A stretch of 64,000 nt of DNA from Agapetus fuscipes (Eukaryota > Arthropoda > Insecta > Trichoptera > Glossosomatidae). A program made the position numbers and the translations under genes. Each line of letters starts with the position of its first letter. The first letter of the stretch is position 1. The notes beneath the pieces are model-generated. The model was not told the origin of the DNA. It was given only the letters and a program-made list of their open reading frames with translations, and searched no databases. The DNA lies in contig OX637352.1 of assembly GCA_951799405.1 (NCBI GenBank), forward strand, positions 11,542,820-11,606,819. The letters are read 5' to 3'. Positions 41,448-51,544 of the stretch are shown here, piece by piece.

Positions 41448-41811
41448 CAAGGTAGCGGCAGATACACCTTTACGATCCCGGTAATGGTTAGATCTGTTCA
41501 GGAATAGCGATCCTGCCTCCGCAAGCTATTGTGTTTCTCCCACTCCTAACCGGGGGACACAATTCCTTTTCCTTATCCAATCATACTCTTATGATCCTCA
41601 ATCCCTCCTTATTTCCCATAACCGAATAGTTGTCGGTATAAACAACCAACCAGTTATAACTGGTAGGGCACCCTCTTGCCCTGGAGATGAGAAATCGTCT
41701 CCAAAGACGGATGAACCAATCCACTGGATGGTCAACGGCATAGGATCAGGAAGGCCACGGGAAACCACCTGATTAAAGGATTTTCAAATCATCCCCAGAA
41801 AAAATCACCAT

Positions 41812-42560
41812 ATGGCATTATTTAAAACTAAATATTCCGGAGGTAAAAATCCCCCAATCGGATCTCCGGGGGGGAACGTTTTAAGTAAAACTAAAACCAA
41901 ACATTTTGGAACATGGAATGCTCGGAGCTTGTATGGAGCGGGGAGACTAGAGTGCGCGATGAAGGAAATGCACCGACTTGAAATTGATTTGCTAGGCATA
42001 AGTGAGATGAGGTGGAAGGGAAGTGGAAGAGAGAGCACATCGGAATATGAAATTTACTTCTCTGGAAACAATGAGCCTGATCACAGACGGGGAGTTGGGT
42101 TCATAGTCTCTAAAATAATGAATTCAACAGTTCTTAACTTTGTGGCTCAGTCAGACAGAGTTGCAATGCTACAAATGAAGGGCCATGGAGTAAATACAAA
42201 TGTGATCCAAGTCTATGCTCCAACTGCAGACAAGAATGAGGAAGAAATTGAGGCTTTTTATGAAGACGTCACTGGCGTACTAAAGCTGACTAAGCGTGAA
42301 GAGGTCACCATTGTCATGGGAGATTTTAACTCAAAAGTAGGAGCAGGAGTACCCAATGATGTTATGGGAGCATGGGGCCTGGGTGAGAGAAACGAGAGAG
42401 GTGAAAGAATGATTCGTTTCTGCCAAGAGGAGGGATTTATGATAATGAACACCTTCTACCAGCTCCCAGCAAGAAGACTTTATATTTGGAAGTCACCAAG
42501 GGATCAACATGAGCACATAGTACGCAACCAGATTGACTACTTACATGCTGATAAATAAAA
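41812..42560 (+). pseudogene. RTE-B endonuclease domain
   Basis: ATG at 41812. The EEP-fold endonuclease motifs are clear: FGTWNARSLYGAGRLE, DLLGISEMRWKGSG, VIQVYAPTADKNEEE, VTIVMGDFNSKVGAG, and (in the next frame) DIGSDHSLLMGKI. A +1 frame change near 42550 separates it from the rest. RTE-type endonuclease-RT proteins of this sort are commonly mis-annotated as 'craniofacial development protein 2-like'. Confidence 0.85.
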
Positions 42561-43899
42561 GATTCAAAAATGCAATCACGTCTGTAAAAACATATCCTGG
42601 AGCTGATATTGGATCCGACCATAGTTTACTAATGGGGAAAATTCTACTAAAACTGAAAAAAGTACCCAAAAAAGTCAAGAAAATTGCAACAGACCCAAGA
42701 CTACTCAAGGAACAAAACATCAAAGAAAAGGTGCGAAATGAACTGGAAAACGGAATACAATACCAATCTGAGGTGGAACAATTGTGGAATGGCTTAAAGG
42801 ATACTATGTGTAAGACCAGTGAAAAATATCTGAAGACTGCAAAACGAGCACACAAAGAATGGATCACAGATGATATTTTATCCTTAATGGAGGAGAGAAG
42901 AAAATGGTTACCAAGGGATCGTCAGAAATATAGGGAAGTACACAAAGAAATCCAGAAAAAGATCCGAGAAGCAAAACAAAATCTGGAAGAGGAGCGATGC
43001 ACTGAAATGGAAGACCTTGATAACAGGCACGACACCTTCAATCTCCATAAAAGGATCAAGGAATCAATAAAACAGGGTAGAGGAAGACCCCTTACACAGC
43101 TAATGCATGACAATGGTAATTTAGCAGTGACCATAGATGAAAAAAAGGTGCTATGGGAGACATATGTTGAAGAGCTATATATGGATACACGTAACGAGAG
43201 ACATGGTGTTGAAATAGCAATGGACGGCTCCCAGATCCTACAAGATGAGGTTGAGTATGCTATCAAGCATATAAAAAATGGGAAATCACCCGGTCCAGAC
43301 AACATCCACGGAGAGATTCTGAAGTTAATGGAAGGAAATGCACTCAAAAAGATTACATTGCTATTCAACAAAGTGTATGCAAGTGGTAATCTGCCAGAGG
43401 ATTGGTTAAAATCCTACTTCATCACTATACCAAAGAATATTAATGCTTAAAAATGTCAAGAACATCGAACAATAAGCTTAATGAGTCATGTGATGAAATC
43501 TTTCCTGAAAATTATACTAAAGAGAATATACCAACAGTGTGACCAACAGTTATCAGCCGAACAGTTTGGTTTTAGGAACGGCTTTGGCACACGAGATGCT
43601 CTGTTTGGATTACAGGTTTTAGTGCAACGTTGTCTCGATATGAATAAAGATGTTTATGTTTGCTTTATTGACTACGAAAAGGCCTTTAACAGAGTGCGAC
43701 ACGACAAGCTGATTAGTATACTCAAAGACATTGGGATAGACGATAAAAACACTCGCATTATTGCTAATATATATTGGCAGCAAACTGCTTCAGTGCTTGT
43801 AGAGAGTTCAGAGACCAGACAAATACCCATCAGAAGAGGAGTTAGACAGGGATGCGTACTGTCACCAACACTTTTTAACCTATATTCAGAAAGGATCAT
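42533..43899 (+). pseudogene. RTE-B linker and reverse transcriptase, first part
   Basis: Linker helices (EKVRNELENGIQYQSEVEQL), then KNGKSPGPDNIHGEILKL and the premature TAA at 43448-43450 within the same frame, then RTISLMSHVMKSFLKIILK, EQFGFRNGFGTRDA, CFIDYEKAFNRVRHDKLI and GVRQGCVLSPTLFNLYSE. The palm aspartate is present. It stops at the RTE-A insertion. Confidence 0.85.
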
Positions 43900-44103
43900 T
43901 TTTTGGTTCACTTTGCCAATGTCACCCCTGTTTCAGGGAAGGTCGGCAAAAGTTGTGGGGCTTATGTTCATTTGAGGTTTGGATTTTATTTGTAAGTACA
44001 CATTCAGCATTTGTAAGCGCGAACTACACTTGTTGGTTTGTGGGCATACATCTGAGAGCTTTAAATGAATATATCCTTGCAACTTAGATTATAGATTATT
44101 ATT
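43900..44103 (+). repeat. RTE-A 3'-UTR insertion in RTE-B, 5-bp TSD ATCAT
   Basis: ATCAT at 43895-43899 and 44104-44108. Excision restores SERIMAQALHEAREG in the RTE-B frame. The insert begins in mid-UTR (GGTTCACTTTGCCAATG) and ends TTAGATTATAGATTATTATT. It belongs to subfamily 2 (TACATCTGAGAGCTTTAAATG). Confidence 0.9.
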
Positions 44104-44937
44104 ATCATGGCGCAAGCACTTCATGAGGCTAGGGAAGGCATTGTTGTCAACGGGCAGCTGGTAAACAACCTGCGGTATGCCGATGACACGGTCCTACTCG
44201 CTGACACTCAGGCGGATCTGCAAACATTGTTGACCAGAATAAATGTCGCTAGCAAAGAAGCTGGCATTAACATTAACTTTAAGAAGACCAAGGTCATGGT
44301 TATCAGCAAAAACACAAACGCCTCCGTACATGTAGAACTAGATGGCGAAAGCATTGAAAGATGCACTAGTTACAGGTATCTGGGATGTGTGGTCAACGAA
44401 AAGTGGGACATGTGTCAAGAAGTCAGAAGCAGACTAGAGCAAGCCCGAAATGTCTTCGCTAAAATGAGCAAATTACTGTTGTGCCGAAATTTAAGCCTTG
44501 AACTCCGGAAGCGCATAGTGAGGTGCTACGTTTTCCCAATCGCTCTGTATGGTATGGAGGGATGGACTCTCACGCAGGCACTGGAGAGACGTATTGAAGC
44601 ATTCGAGATGTGTCTATACCGAAAAATGCTTCGGATCTCTTGGCGTGATCGAGTCACCAATGAAGAAGTCCTTCAACGAATGCGCACTACAAAGGAGCTC
44701 CTGCCTACCGTTAAGCAGAGAAAGCTAATGTACTTCGGTCACATTATGAGAAATGAGAAGTACCGTCTCCTTCATCTTATCATTCAGGGTAAGATTGAGG
44801 GGAGAAGATCTCAGGGACGCCGAAGGACATCGTGGCTGAAGAACCTGCGACAGTGGTTCGGCAGAAGCACCAAGTCCCTATTTCGAGCCGCAGCATCAAT
44901 AATCAAAATAGTTATGATGATCGCCGATCTTCGTTAG
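44104..44937 (+). pseudogene. RTE-B reverse transcriptase, second part
   Basis: MAQALHEAREGIVVNGQLVN leads to the catalytic LRYADDTVLLADTQ, then YRYLGCVVNEKWD, LYGMEGWTLTQALERR and the C-terminal LMYFGHIMRNEKYRLL...GRRRTSWLKNLRQWFG, ending at 44937. The frame is intact over this stretch. The (GAA)n tail follows within 10 bp. Confidence 0.85.
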
Positions 44938-44972
44938 AAGTGGCACAAGAAGAAGAAGAAGAATTGTTTTTT

Positions 44973-45206
44973 GGATATAATTCAGAACAACAATTTGAGC
45001 ATTTACCGACCAAAGAAGGATCAATGTAATATCTGTTATGACTATAAAAACAAAAACTCAACTGAAGACGATTACCAAGCTCACATTAAAGCAAGAGATC
45101 GTGCAAGAAAAGAGAAGGAGGAAGATAAAAAAGGGTTTAGATGGAGAAATTCAGATGGTCACAGTGGACTTACAGGCAGTTCAGTCTATACCACTGATTT
45201 CTGCAG
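44973..45206 (+). pseudogene. Copy II protein, segment with first catalytic Asp
   Basis: DIIQNNNLSIYRPKKDQCNI corresponds to MEFNLSFYEPRKDQCDLS of copy I. A basic helical stretch follows, then (after a frame change) EIQMVTVDLQAVQSIPLISA, matching VYDLEAVLQCPRGATSAF. The segment is cut by RTE-C at 45213. Confidence 0.65.
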
Positions 45207-45212
45207 GAGCTC

Positions 45213-46496
45213 TTGTCTTGTCTTGTCTTGTATCCTGCCGCCTTTCCTCTAGGGGTGGCCAGTACCTCCACACAAGTGCCTCCACTTGACTCTGTCCTTG
45301 CATACTTCTTTCATCTCATCTAATTTCATCACTCTTTTCATGCATGCTCTTCTCTTGTTTCCACTCTGTAGATTCCATTCATTCGCAATCTCACCTATCT
45401 GATCAATCCATTGTTTCCTAGGTCTTCCCCTTCCACGCTTACCTGTTACATTCCCTTTATACACTCTTTTTGTCAGTCGGTCTTCATTCATCCTTTCAAT
45501 ATGTCCAAACCATCGCATCACACTTCTTTGAACTTTCACTTTCACGCTTTCTTTTACTCCGCATTCATTTAGAACCCATTCGTTTCTCACTCTATCTTTC
45601 AGTGTTTTTCCTGTCATACTTCTCAGATGGGCCATTTCTACGGTGCATACCTTATTTACTTCTCTTTCATTCAACGTCCATGACTCGCTTCCATACATCA
45701 GGGTCGGCAACAAAATACAATTGTGTACCGCCATTTTCATTTTCTTTGGTATCCTTTTATTCTTCGCTATTCTACCAAACGCTCCTATCACGCATCTTCC
45801 TTTGCTGGCACGCTTCTCTAATTCTTTCGTCATCTTACCATTCGCCTCAAACTTACTTCCTAAATAGTCAAACTCATTCACTACTTCAACTTTTATTCCA
45901 TTCAAATTAATTGTAAGTTCCTCACATACTTCATTCCTGTCAAAAACTAATACTTTTGTCTTATTCGCATTTACTTTCAAGCTATTCTTACAAAATGCAT
46001 CATTTAGTTTGGTTAACATCGTTTGGAGTTCCTCCGCCGAGTCAGCTAAAACTATAGCATCATCAGCATAAAGAAGTACTCCAACTCTTGTTTCACCCAC
46101 TTTCACTCCGCTCTCTGATATTCCAGCTTCTTTTATGCAACTGTCCATGATTATATTAAACAACCATGGACTCATCACGCAGCCTTGCCTCACTCCCTTA
46201 TATACATCAAACCAGTCACTATATCTCCCATCCACTCTTACACATGCCGAACTATTTTCATAGATGGCACGTATCACATTCAGAAGATTATCATTCACAC
46301 CGTACTTCCTGAGAACATTCCACAGCATACATCTGTCCACCGAGTCAAAGGCCCTCTCAAGATCTACGAATGCTGCGTAGACCACCCTCCCCACAGCCAG
46401 ATGTTTTTCAACAATCTGTCTGAGAGTAAAGATTTGGTCCACACAACCTCGTCCTGGCATAAAGCCAGATTGAATATCAGAGACCCTGTGATCGGT
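45213..46496 (-). mobile_element. RTE-C LINE, copy 2, 6-bp TSD GAGCTC
   Basis: GAGCTC lies at 45207-45212 and 46497-46502. On the minus strand it runs from a 5' truncation in the RT (LTDHRVSDIQSGFMPGRG) to an (ACAAG)n tail (seen as TCTTG repeats at 45213-45230). It is oriented opposite to its copy II host. Confidence 0.9.
45249..46496 (-). CDS. RTE-C reverse transcriptase, copy 2, open frame
   Basis: The frame is open from the truncation to the stop at 45249. Motifs: MPGRGCVDQIFTLRQIVEKH, DLERAFDSVDRCMLW, GVRQGCVMSPWLFN, LLYADDAIVLADS, WFGHIERMNEDRL and GRGRPRKQW. It extends about 40 residues further upstream than copy 1 (15752-16939) and differs from it at only a few residues (for example WFDVYKG, FDYLGSKFEANGKM shared). 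Two open, near-identical copies suggest a young family. Confidence 0.85.
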   Translation of the reverse strand, partial: TDHRVSDIQSGFMPGRGCVDQIFTLRQIVEKHLAVGRVVYAAFVDLERAFDSVDRCMLWNVLRKYGVNDNLLNVIRAIYENSSACVRVDGRYSDWFDVYKGVRQGCVMSPWLFNIIMDSCIKEAGISESGVKVGETRVGVLLYADDAIVLADSAEELQTMLTKLNDAFCKNSLKVNANKTKVLVFDRNEVCEELTINLNGIKVEVVNEFDYLGSKFEANGKMTKELEKRASKGRCVIGAFGRIAKNKRIPKKMKMAVHNCILLPTLMYGSESWTLNEREVNKVCTVEMAHLRSMTGKTLKDRVRNEWVLNECGVKESVKVKVQRSVMRWFGHIERMNEDRLTKRVYKGNVTGKRGRGRPRKQWIDQIGEIANEWNLQSGNKRRACMKRVMKLDEMKEVCKDRVKWRHLCGGTGHP

Positions 46497-46502
46497 GAGC
46501 TC

Positions 46503-46918
46503 AATATTTTTAATTGAAATTGAGTGTTCATCAGTTCACTATTTACAATGAATATGACAAAAGTGTTGTGTGCTATGTCTGGCACGAAGGTGAGGGTGGG
46601 ATGGAAGCACACGTTTTTGCTTCGTTTAGACAACATGGAAAGCCTAGATAATACTAAGCCGATACTTATTTATAGTGATGGGTGCAGCACACAGAATCGA
46701 AATGTAAAATTATCCAACGCCTTGCAACATTTTGCAGTAACTCGAAAAGCAGAATTTCGACAAAAGTACAAGTACCTTGTCTTTGGACATACGCAGATGG
46801 AATGCGATTCAGTTCACGCTACCATCGAAAGTAAAAAGAAAGGGAAGGAACTTTTTGTTCCCGCTGATTTTGCTACGGTGATAAAACAAGCTAGATTGTC
46901 CCACCCATATCAAGCGTG
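46503..46918 (+). pseudogene. Copy II protein, segment with second and third catalytic motifs
   Basis: LSVHQFTIYNEYDKSVVCYV and WHEGEGGMEAHVFASFRQ, then (after a frame change near 46635) ILIYSDGCSTQNRNVKLSNA, the counterpart of YTDNCCGQNKN, then LVFGHTQMECDSVHATIES, the counterpart of RGHTQNEADSVHSLIEK, and LFVPADFATVIKQARLSHPY. The acidic and His positions of copy I are kept despite low overall identity, so this is a conserved fold, not chance similarity. Confidence 0.7.
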
Positions 46919-46920
46919 AT

Positions 46921-47242
46921 TGTCCGGTTCACTAGCTCAGTTGGTAGTGCTTGCATTCCATGCCGTGAGCTCGGGTTCGAATCCCACCGAGGGTGTCAGA
47001 AATGATTTCACGTTTCGGTGTTTATTTCAAACCCCAAAATAAAATACCAGCAAGGTTTACTCAGCCTTCATAAGAAATGAGTACCAGCCCCCTCGGGAGC
47101 TGGGAAACCCCCCACTTCACTGAAGTGGTTGGCGTAAGGTCGGCCCCCTTACCTGTAAAAAGAAATAGGTTCAACTCACCAAATGCGACCCCTTCGGAGA
47201 TAACGCGACAAGAAGTTACACTATATGTGTAGCTTAGTTTTA
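46921..47242 (+). mobile_element. tRNA-derived SINE inserted in copy II
   Basis: The head GGTTCACTAGCTCAGTTGG (A box) and CGGGTTCGAATCCC (B box), spaced as in a tRNA, are followed by a tRNA-unrelated body and an end AAGTTACACTATATGTGTAG. Host protein text breaks after HPYQ and resumes with KYLDHTFFRNFSTLSYLK. The head would act as an internal Pol III promoter. A related tail is at 38070-38228. Confidence 0.75.
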
Positions 47243-47244
47243 AT

Positions 47245-47603
47245 ACTTAGATCATACATTTTTCCGCAATTTTTCGACTCTGAGTTATCTGAAATCTATA
47301 AGACCAGTTTCCAAAACAGGAGATCCACGCGTTGTGGATTTAAAAGCTCTGAGATACACAGTCGATGGAACTCAATATAAACTCTGTTTTGATGGGGCAT
47401 GGAATCCATTGACTCGTCAGGTAACTTCCACCCATGCCATCACAATCCCAAAATTATATATTCGGTCACTCATTATCACTCAAAGAAAACACGATGATCT
47501 TCAAGACTTAAAGCGCCTGATTCCTGTCGATTATCACAGCTTTTATGACAATTTACATATTTCAATGAGTAAAAATTATTGTTTTTTTTATATTTTCCAT
47601 TGA
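47245..47603 (+). pseudogene. Copy II protein, C-terminus
   Basis: KYLDHTFFRNFSTLSYLKSI, RPVSKTGDPRVVDLKALRY, CFDGAWNPLTRQ and HDDLQDLKRLIPVDYHSFYD, ending near 47600. The final block (DLQ-LK-IP-YH-FYDNL) parallels KKDLQELLNKGLIPPYYQNT in copy I. Confidence 0.65.
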
Positions 47604-47721
47604 CATTTCTAATTTTTTTTTTTTTTTTGGTGCACAACAGGTTGCCCTAATTACAGTGCACCCTCACAGCCATCAACAAGCTGGGAGGAACTCTTTTACC
47701 ATACTTTTGAAGGTGTCTACA

Positions 47722-49407
47722 TTATATTGAAATATACCTATCTATTTTTGACTCGTTAATGAGTTTGACACTCCGAGTTAAAGGATGCTGTGCCAAGACA
47801 TCGGTGCGGCTCATTGGTACATGAAAAAGATCATGACCTCGCCCCCGATTATAGTAATTTGGTACAAACAACCTGAAACCCTCCAACAGGGTAGGACTGT
47901 CTATTAAACCATTGATGACTTTATAAGTGAGCACCATCAGGGTCCCGTTGCGCCTAGTTTCTAAGCTCCTGAAGCCAGTTTCCCGAAGCAGGTCCTCATG
48001 GTGCATGAACTGAGGGTAGTTTCCCTGTGTTCTCATGAGGAGGTACCTCAGGAACTTCTTCTGGAGCTGTTCTAACATATTAATGTACTTCCGCTGATGA
48101 GGTGTCCACACCTCAACAGCGTACTCTAATTTAGATCGAACGACGCAGCTGAAGACATCTGCCATCGCCCTGGGCTCTGTAAACTGTTTACAGAGTCTAA
48201 TAACAAAACCCAGAAGCCGATAGCATTCGGTCGTCAACTGCGTCATATGGTCTGAGAAATTCAGTCCGGGATCAAAGACAACTCCCAGATCCCTAAATGA
48301 GGTCACACGAGTTAGTATTTGCCCACCTATACTATACTCATGAAAAGTGGGATTATGAGATTTAGTGAAGTACATGATAACGCATTTCTTAAAATTTAAG
48401 AAGAGTTTGTTTTGCTCAGCCCAAACTGCTAATGCGTTCAAGTCCTCCTGTAATTTTACGCAGCATTGAGTGTCTATAATCTTTGTATAGACCTTCAAGT
48501 CATCTGCGTATAATAGACACGAACTATGTTTTATGATGCAACGTCATTGACAACGTCATTGACAAATATGAGGAAAGCCAGTGGGCCCAAATTGGATCCT
48601 TGCGGGACTCCAGAAAGTGGTTGAACTGTCAATGATGTATAGCCATTAATATCAACATATTGTTGTCTATTTCTTAAATATGATGCGAAAAGTGAGAGAA
48701 GAGATTTACTTAATCCAAATACGTGCATTTTCTTGAGTAGGACGTCATGGTCTACCCTGTCGAATGCTTTAGAAAAGTCCATATATATACCACATCAGTC
48801 TGGTGCTGAGAATCCAGATTTTCGGCTATTTCTGCACTTAATGTGAGAAGATTGGAAATTGTAGACCTCTTTGGTAGGAAGCCATGTTGATGAATGGTAA
48901 TACGTGATTTAATGTTAATCAGTAAGTTTTTATGAATTAAACTTTCAAAGATCTTCGCAAATGTCGATAAGATAGAGATAGGTCTATAGTTTCGGACATC
49001 TGTTTTTGTATCTGCTTTGTGTATGGGAATGACTCTTGTTAACTTCCAAAATTGAGGAAATTCACATTGTTCAACACACAGATTTAAAATAAACCTTAAT
49101 GGTTCAGCTACAGTATTGGATAAGGCTGCTATTACGCCTGGTGGAATGTTATCAGGGTCCGCTGCTTTGTTTGGGTTAATGTTGAGCAGACAGGTTTGTA
49201 CCTCTTCCAACGTAAAATGCTCAATTCCAATACTGTTGGTATTACAGAGAGGCGAGTTATTAAGGATGATTTCCACATCTAACTCAGGGACCAGGGAACT
49301 GTAGACAGATTGAAAATAGTCTGAGAATCTTTCGCAGACTAATTGAGGATCAGTCGTGATCTCATCCCCATCTGTCAATGTATACTTCACAGTGCTGTCT
49401 TTTTTCA
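47722..49407 (-). pseudogene. J5 reverse transcriptase (frameshifted)
   Basis: LKKDSTVKYTLTDGDEITTD leads to NPNKAADPDNIPPGVIAAL, RVIPIHKADTKTDVRNYRPI, HQHGFLPKRSTISN (to about 48785); then MDFSKAFDRVDHDVLLKKM and GVPQGSNLGPLAFLIFVNDV (to 48531); then LLYADDLKVYTK, SFRDLGVVFDPGLNFSDH, VRSKLEYAVEVWTPHQRKY and the C-terminus (stop 47722). Two frame changes, near 48770 and 48510. It is otherwise complete. Confidence 0.8.
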
Positions 49408-49962
49408 GTGAGGAAGACCGAGAAAGGTATGGATGGACCAAATTTTCGAAATAGCGAGTGAATGGAATATCCAGAGTCATAATAAAAGGAGAGCTTGTAT
49501 GAAAAAGGTTATGACTCTGGATGAAATGAAAGAAGTATGCAAGGACAGGAAGAAGTGGCGGCTAATCTGCAATGCTGATTTGTAATGTTGGTTTATTAGT
49601 TTGCTACATTTTTTGCATAAGAAATTTTTGACTTTTTTTGTATAGATTTATTTTTAAGGTTTTGTTGTTTTTTTTTTTTTTTTGTAAACTTAAATGTCAT
49701 TTATTACTCGTATTCCTTGACTTATAGGTTGGTATGAGGCTGACCACCCATACTGTAAAAAATGGTTCACTTTGCCAATGTCACCCCTGTTTCAGGGAAT
49801 GTCGGCAGGAGTTGCAGGGCTTATGTTCATTTGAGTTTGGATTTTATTTGTAAGTACACATTCAGCATTTGTAAGCGCGAACTACACGTGTTTGTTTGTG
49901 GGCATACATCTGAGAGCTTTAAATGAATATATGCTTGCAACTTAGATTATAGATTATAGACA
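49408..49962 (+). mobile_element. RTE-A LINE copy with ORF end, inserted in J5
   Basis: RKVWMDQIFEIASEWNIQSH, RRACMKKVMTLDEMKEVCKD and WRLICNADL then a stop, followed by a 3' UTR of subfamily 2 and a TTAGATTATAGATTATAG tail. This is the third copy linking RT coding sequence to the repeat, and it shows that subfamily 2 has the same parent. Confidence 0.85.
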
Positions 49963-49967
49963 CAACT

Positions 49968-50178
49968 CCTTGACTGATAGGTTGGTATGCAGCTGACCAC
50001 CCATACTGTAAAAAATAGTTCACTTTGCCAATGTCACCCCTGCTTCAGGGAAGGTCGGCAAGAGTTGCAGGGCTTATGTTCATTTGAGCGCGAAATTATG
50101 CATGTCTGCTTGTGGGAATGCATTTAATACGAATCTCAAATGATACATATCTTTGCAGCTTAGATTTAGATTTAGATT
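49968..50178 (+). repeat. RTE-A 3'-UTR copy, subfamily 1, directly after the previous one
   Basis: CTCCTTGACTGATAGGTTGG to GCAGCTTAGATTTAGATTTAG with an internal deletion after TTCATTTGAG. It begins within 10 bp of the preceding RTE-A tail. Confidence 0.8.
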
Positions 50179-51099
50179 AGACATACCTCCAAAATTCCCT
50201 TGAGCCATTTCCGACTCCAGTCTGAATATTCTCTAGATAGGACTTATGAGCATGAGCAATGTCAGACTTTAGTTGAGTGCGTTTCTCTTTAAATTTAATA
50301 TAGTTACTCTTGGTTTTATTCTTCAGGTATACATTATGCAGATGTCTCTTAGATCTCAAGTCTGCAATTATTCTTTGAGAAAACCAAATTGGATAAGTCC
50401 TACCTGTACATGGTCTCCTTTTTTAGGAGCACACAAATCAAAAAATTTATAAATCACAGTGTAAAAATATTTTAAAATTAAGTTACTATCGGTCATTTTA
50501 TACATTTGAGACCAATCATACACTCTAATAATATTATTACATCTATCTACATCTAATAATTTAAAATTAATGTTAGAATTAATATAATTATTTAACGAAT
50601 AATGGCACTGATTGTCTTGTGTATCTGTGTGCGTGGGCTGGCTGTGTTGGTGTGGTGGCGGCCGCTTCGCCTCCTCACACAGAGGCGCAGCTCGCGGGCG
50701 CGCTGTTACCAATAGTGTGGGGTGGTGTCTATCTTCAGACACCATCGGTTCTTCACTACGCTCCACAGTACATGTTAATTTACAGTTGCTCATCACTAAG
50801 TCTAAAATGTTCCCATAGCTGTTTTTGATTTCATTTATTTGGGTAAAACAATTCCCTTCTGTGAAGCACAATAACTCCAGTCTCGTTGAATCGTTCACAC
50901 TGTTCATATTAAAATCCCCGATTACAATTACACTACGACCGCTCATCGCTGGGGCACTCTTTTTAAAATTTTCAAAAAAATTGACTCTTTCTTGTTCTCC
51001 TTCCCGGCACTGGAAGTAAACGACGCATATGTAAACAGGGGTGAACTTTTTAGTGACTTTCACCCACAGATGCTCGCCATCCGTCTCCATGCTGGGCAT
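50177..51099 (-). pseudogene. J5 endonuclease and linker
   Basis: HLWVKVTKKFTPVYICVVYF, SGRSVIVIGDFNMNSVND, YGNILDLVMSNC and VSEDRHHPTLLV (SDH-type motif) form the endonuclease. The linker has YIKFKEKRTQLKSDIAHAHK and SREFWRYV. The N-terminal catalytic residues are lost by truncation. A GC-rich stretch at 50620-50710 encodes a Pro/His-rich loop. Confidence 0.75.
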
Positions 51100-51115
51100 T
51101 CTTTGTGAAGCAAGC

Positions 51116-51447
51116 GTATTTTTTTATTGCTAAGCAATGACAGCTATGATAAAATTTTATAATCTTGTTAAATAAATTGAATTAATTGTAAAGTTAAATT
51201 AATTGCAGCTGCAGCAACCTCGTATCTAAGGTATGAAGGTAAACATATGTTGATATTTACTGAATACAACAAACACATATCTCTAAAATGTTACAGTACT
51301 CTCCTATTGTTTTATCTAAAAAATAAACAAATAACTTAAAACATGTGTTTTTTTATAATGCACAAAACCCTTTTTAAATTTTTTGCATGTTTACGAAATT
51401 ACTCATTTTAGTTAGTTTTTTATCTCTCTTGAAAACTTGTATAATTT
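51116..51447. other. AT-rich sequence, inferred 3' UTR of copy II
   Basis: No ORF. It contains one CTCGTATCT motif (51219), like the left end of copy II. The assignment rests on the inverted end at 51448-51461. Confidence 0.4.
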
Positions 51448-51544
51448 GTAAGGCGACGATATTAAGTCTAATATTACTTTATTTTAATTTGGATCTGTTA
51501 TGTGTATAAGTAGGTACCTAATTAAGAATTTTTTGTACATCATT

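Larger units (their letters stand above)
41448..44964 (+). mobile_element. RTE-B LINE, near full length, 7-bp TSD TGTTTTT
   Basis: TGTTTTT lies at 41441-41447 and 44965-44971. Joining the flanks restores host codons YKCF to LDIIQNNNLSIYRPKKDQC. The element has a 5' UTR (about 360 bp), an endonuclease, an RT and a (GAA)n tail at 44947-44963. It is itself interrupted by RTE-A at 43900-44103. Confidence 0.9.
47612..51115 (-). mobile_element. Jockey/CR1-like LINE J5 with poly-A tail, inserted in the 3' region of copy II
   Basis: The poly-T at 47612-47629 is the poly-A tail of this minus-strand element. The order is endonuclease (51099-50360), linker (50359-50177), a block of RTE-A insertions (49408-50178), and RT (49407-47722). 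The 5' end is truncated within the endonuclease. I could not define a TSD with confidence. Confidence 0.75.
39613..51461 (+). mobile_element. DDE transposon copy II, divergent relative of copy I, heavily invaded
   Basis: The left end ATATTGTCGCCTTAC (39613-39627) faces GTAAGGCGACGATA (51448-51461), and both are bordered by TTAA. Copy I ends also begin ATATCG. Inside, the same gene order as copy I is spread over four exposed segments, separated by RTE-B, RTE-C, a SINE and LINE J5. Subtracting these leaves about 3.2 kb, close to the 3.6 kb of copy I. CTCGTATCT motifs occur at 39638, 39763 (one mismatch), 39802 and 51219. The right border is less certain than the left. Confidence 0.5.

Noticed and set aside
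46921..46995. A functional tRNA gene
   Set aside because: A and B boxes are present, but acceptor-stem pairing is poor and the sequence continues into a SINE body whose tail recurs at 38070-38228.
39613..51461. Calling copy II a piggyBac or Kolobok element because of TTAA
   Set aside because: The protein motifs do not look like piggyBac or THAP-bearing Kolobok transposases as I know them, and copy I does not share the TTAA flanks.
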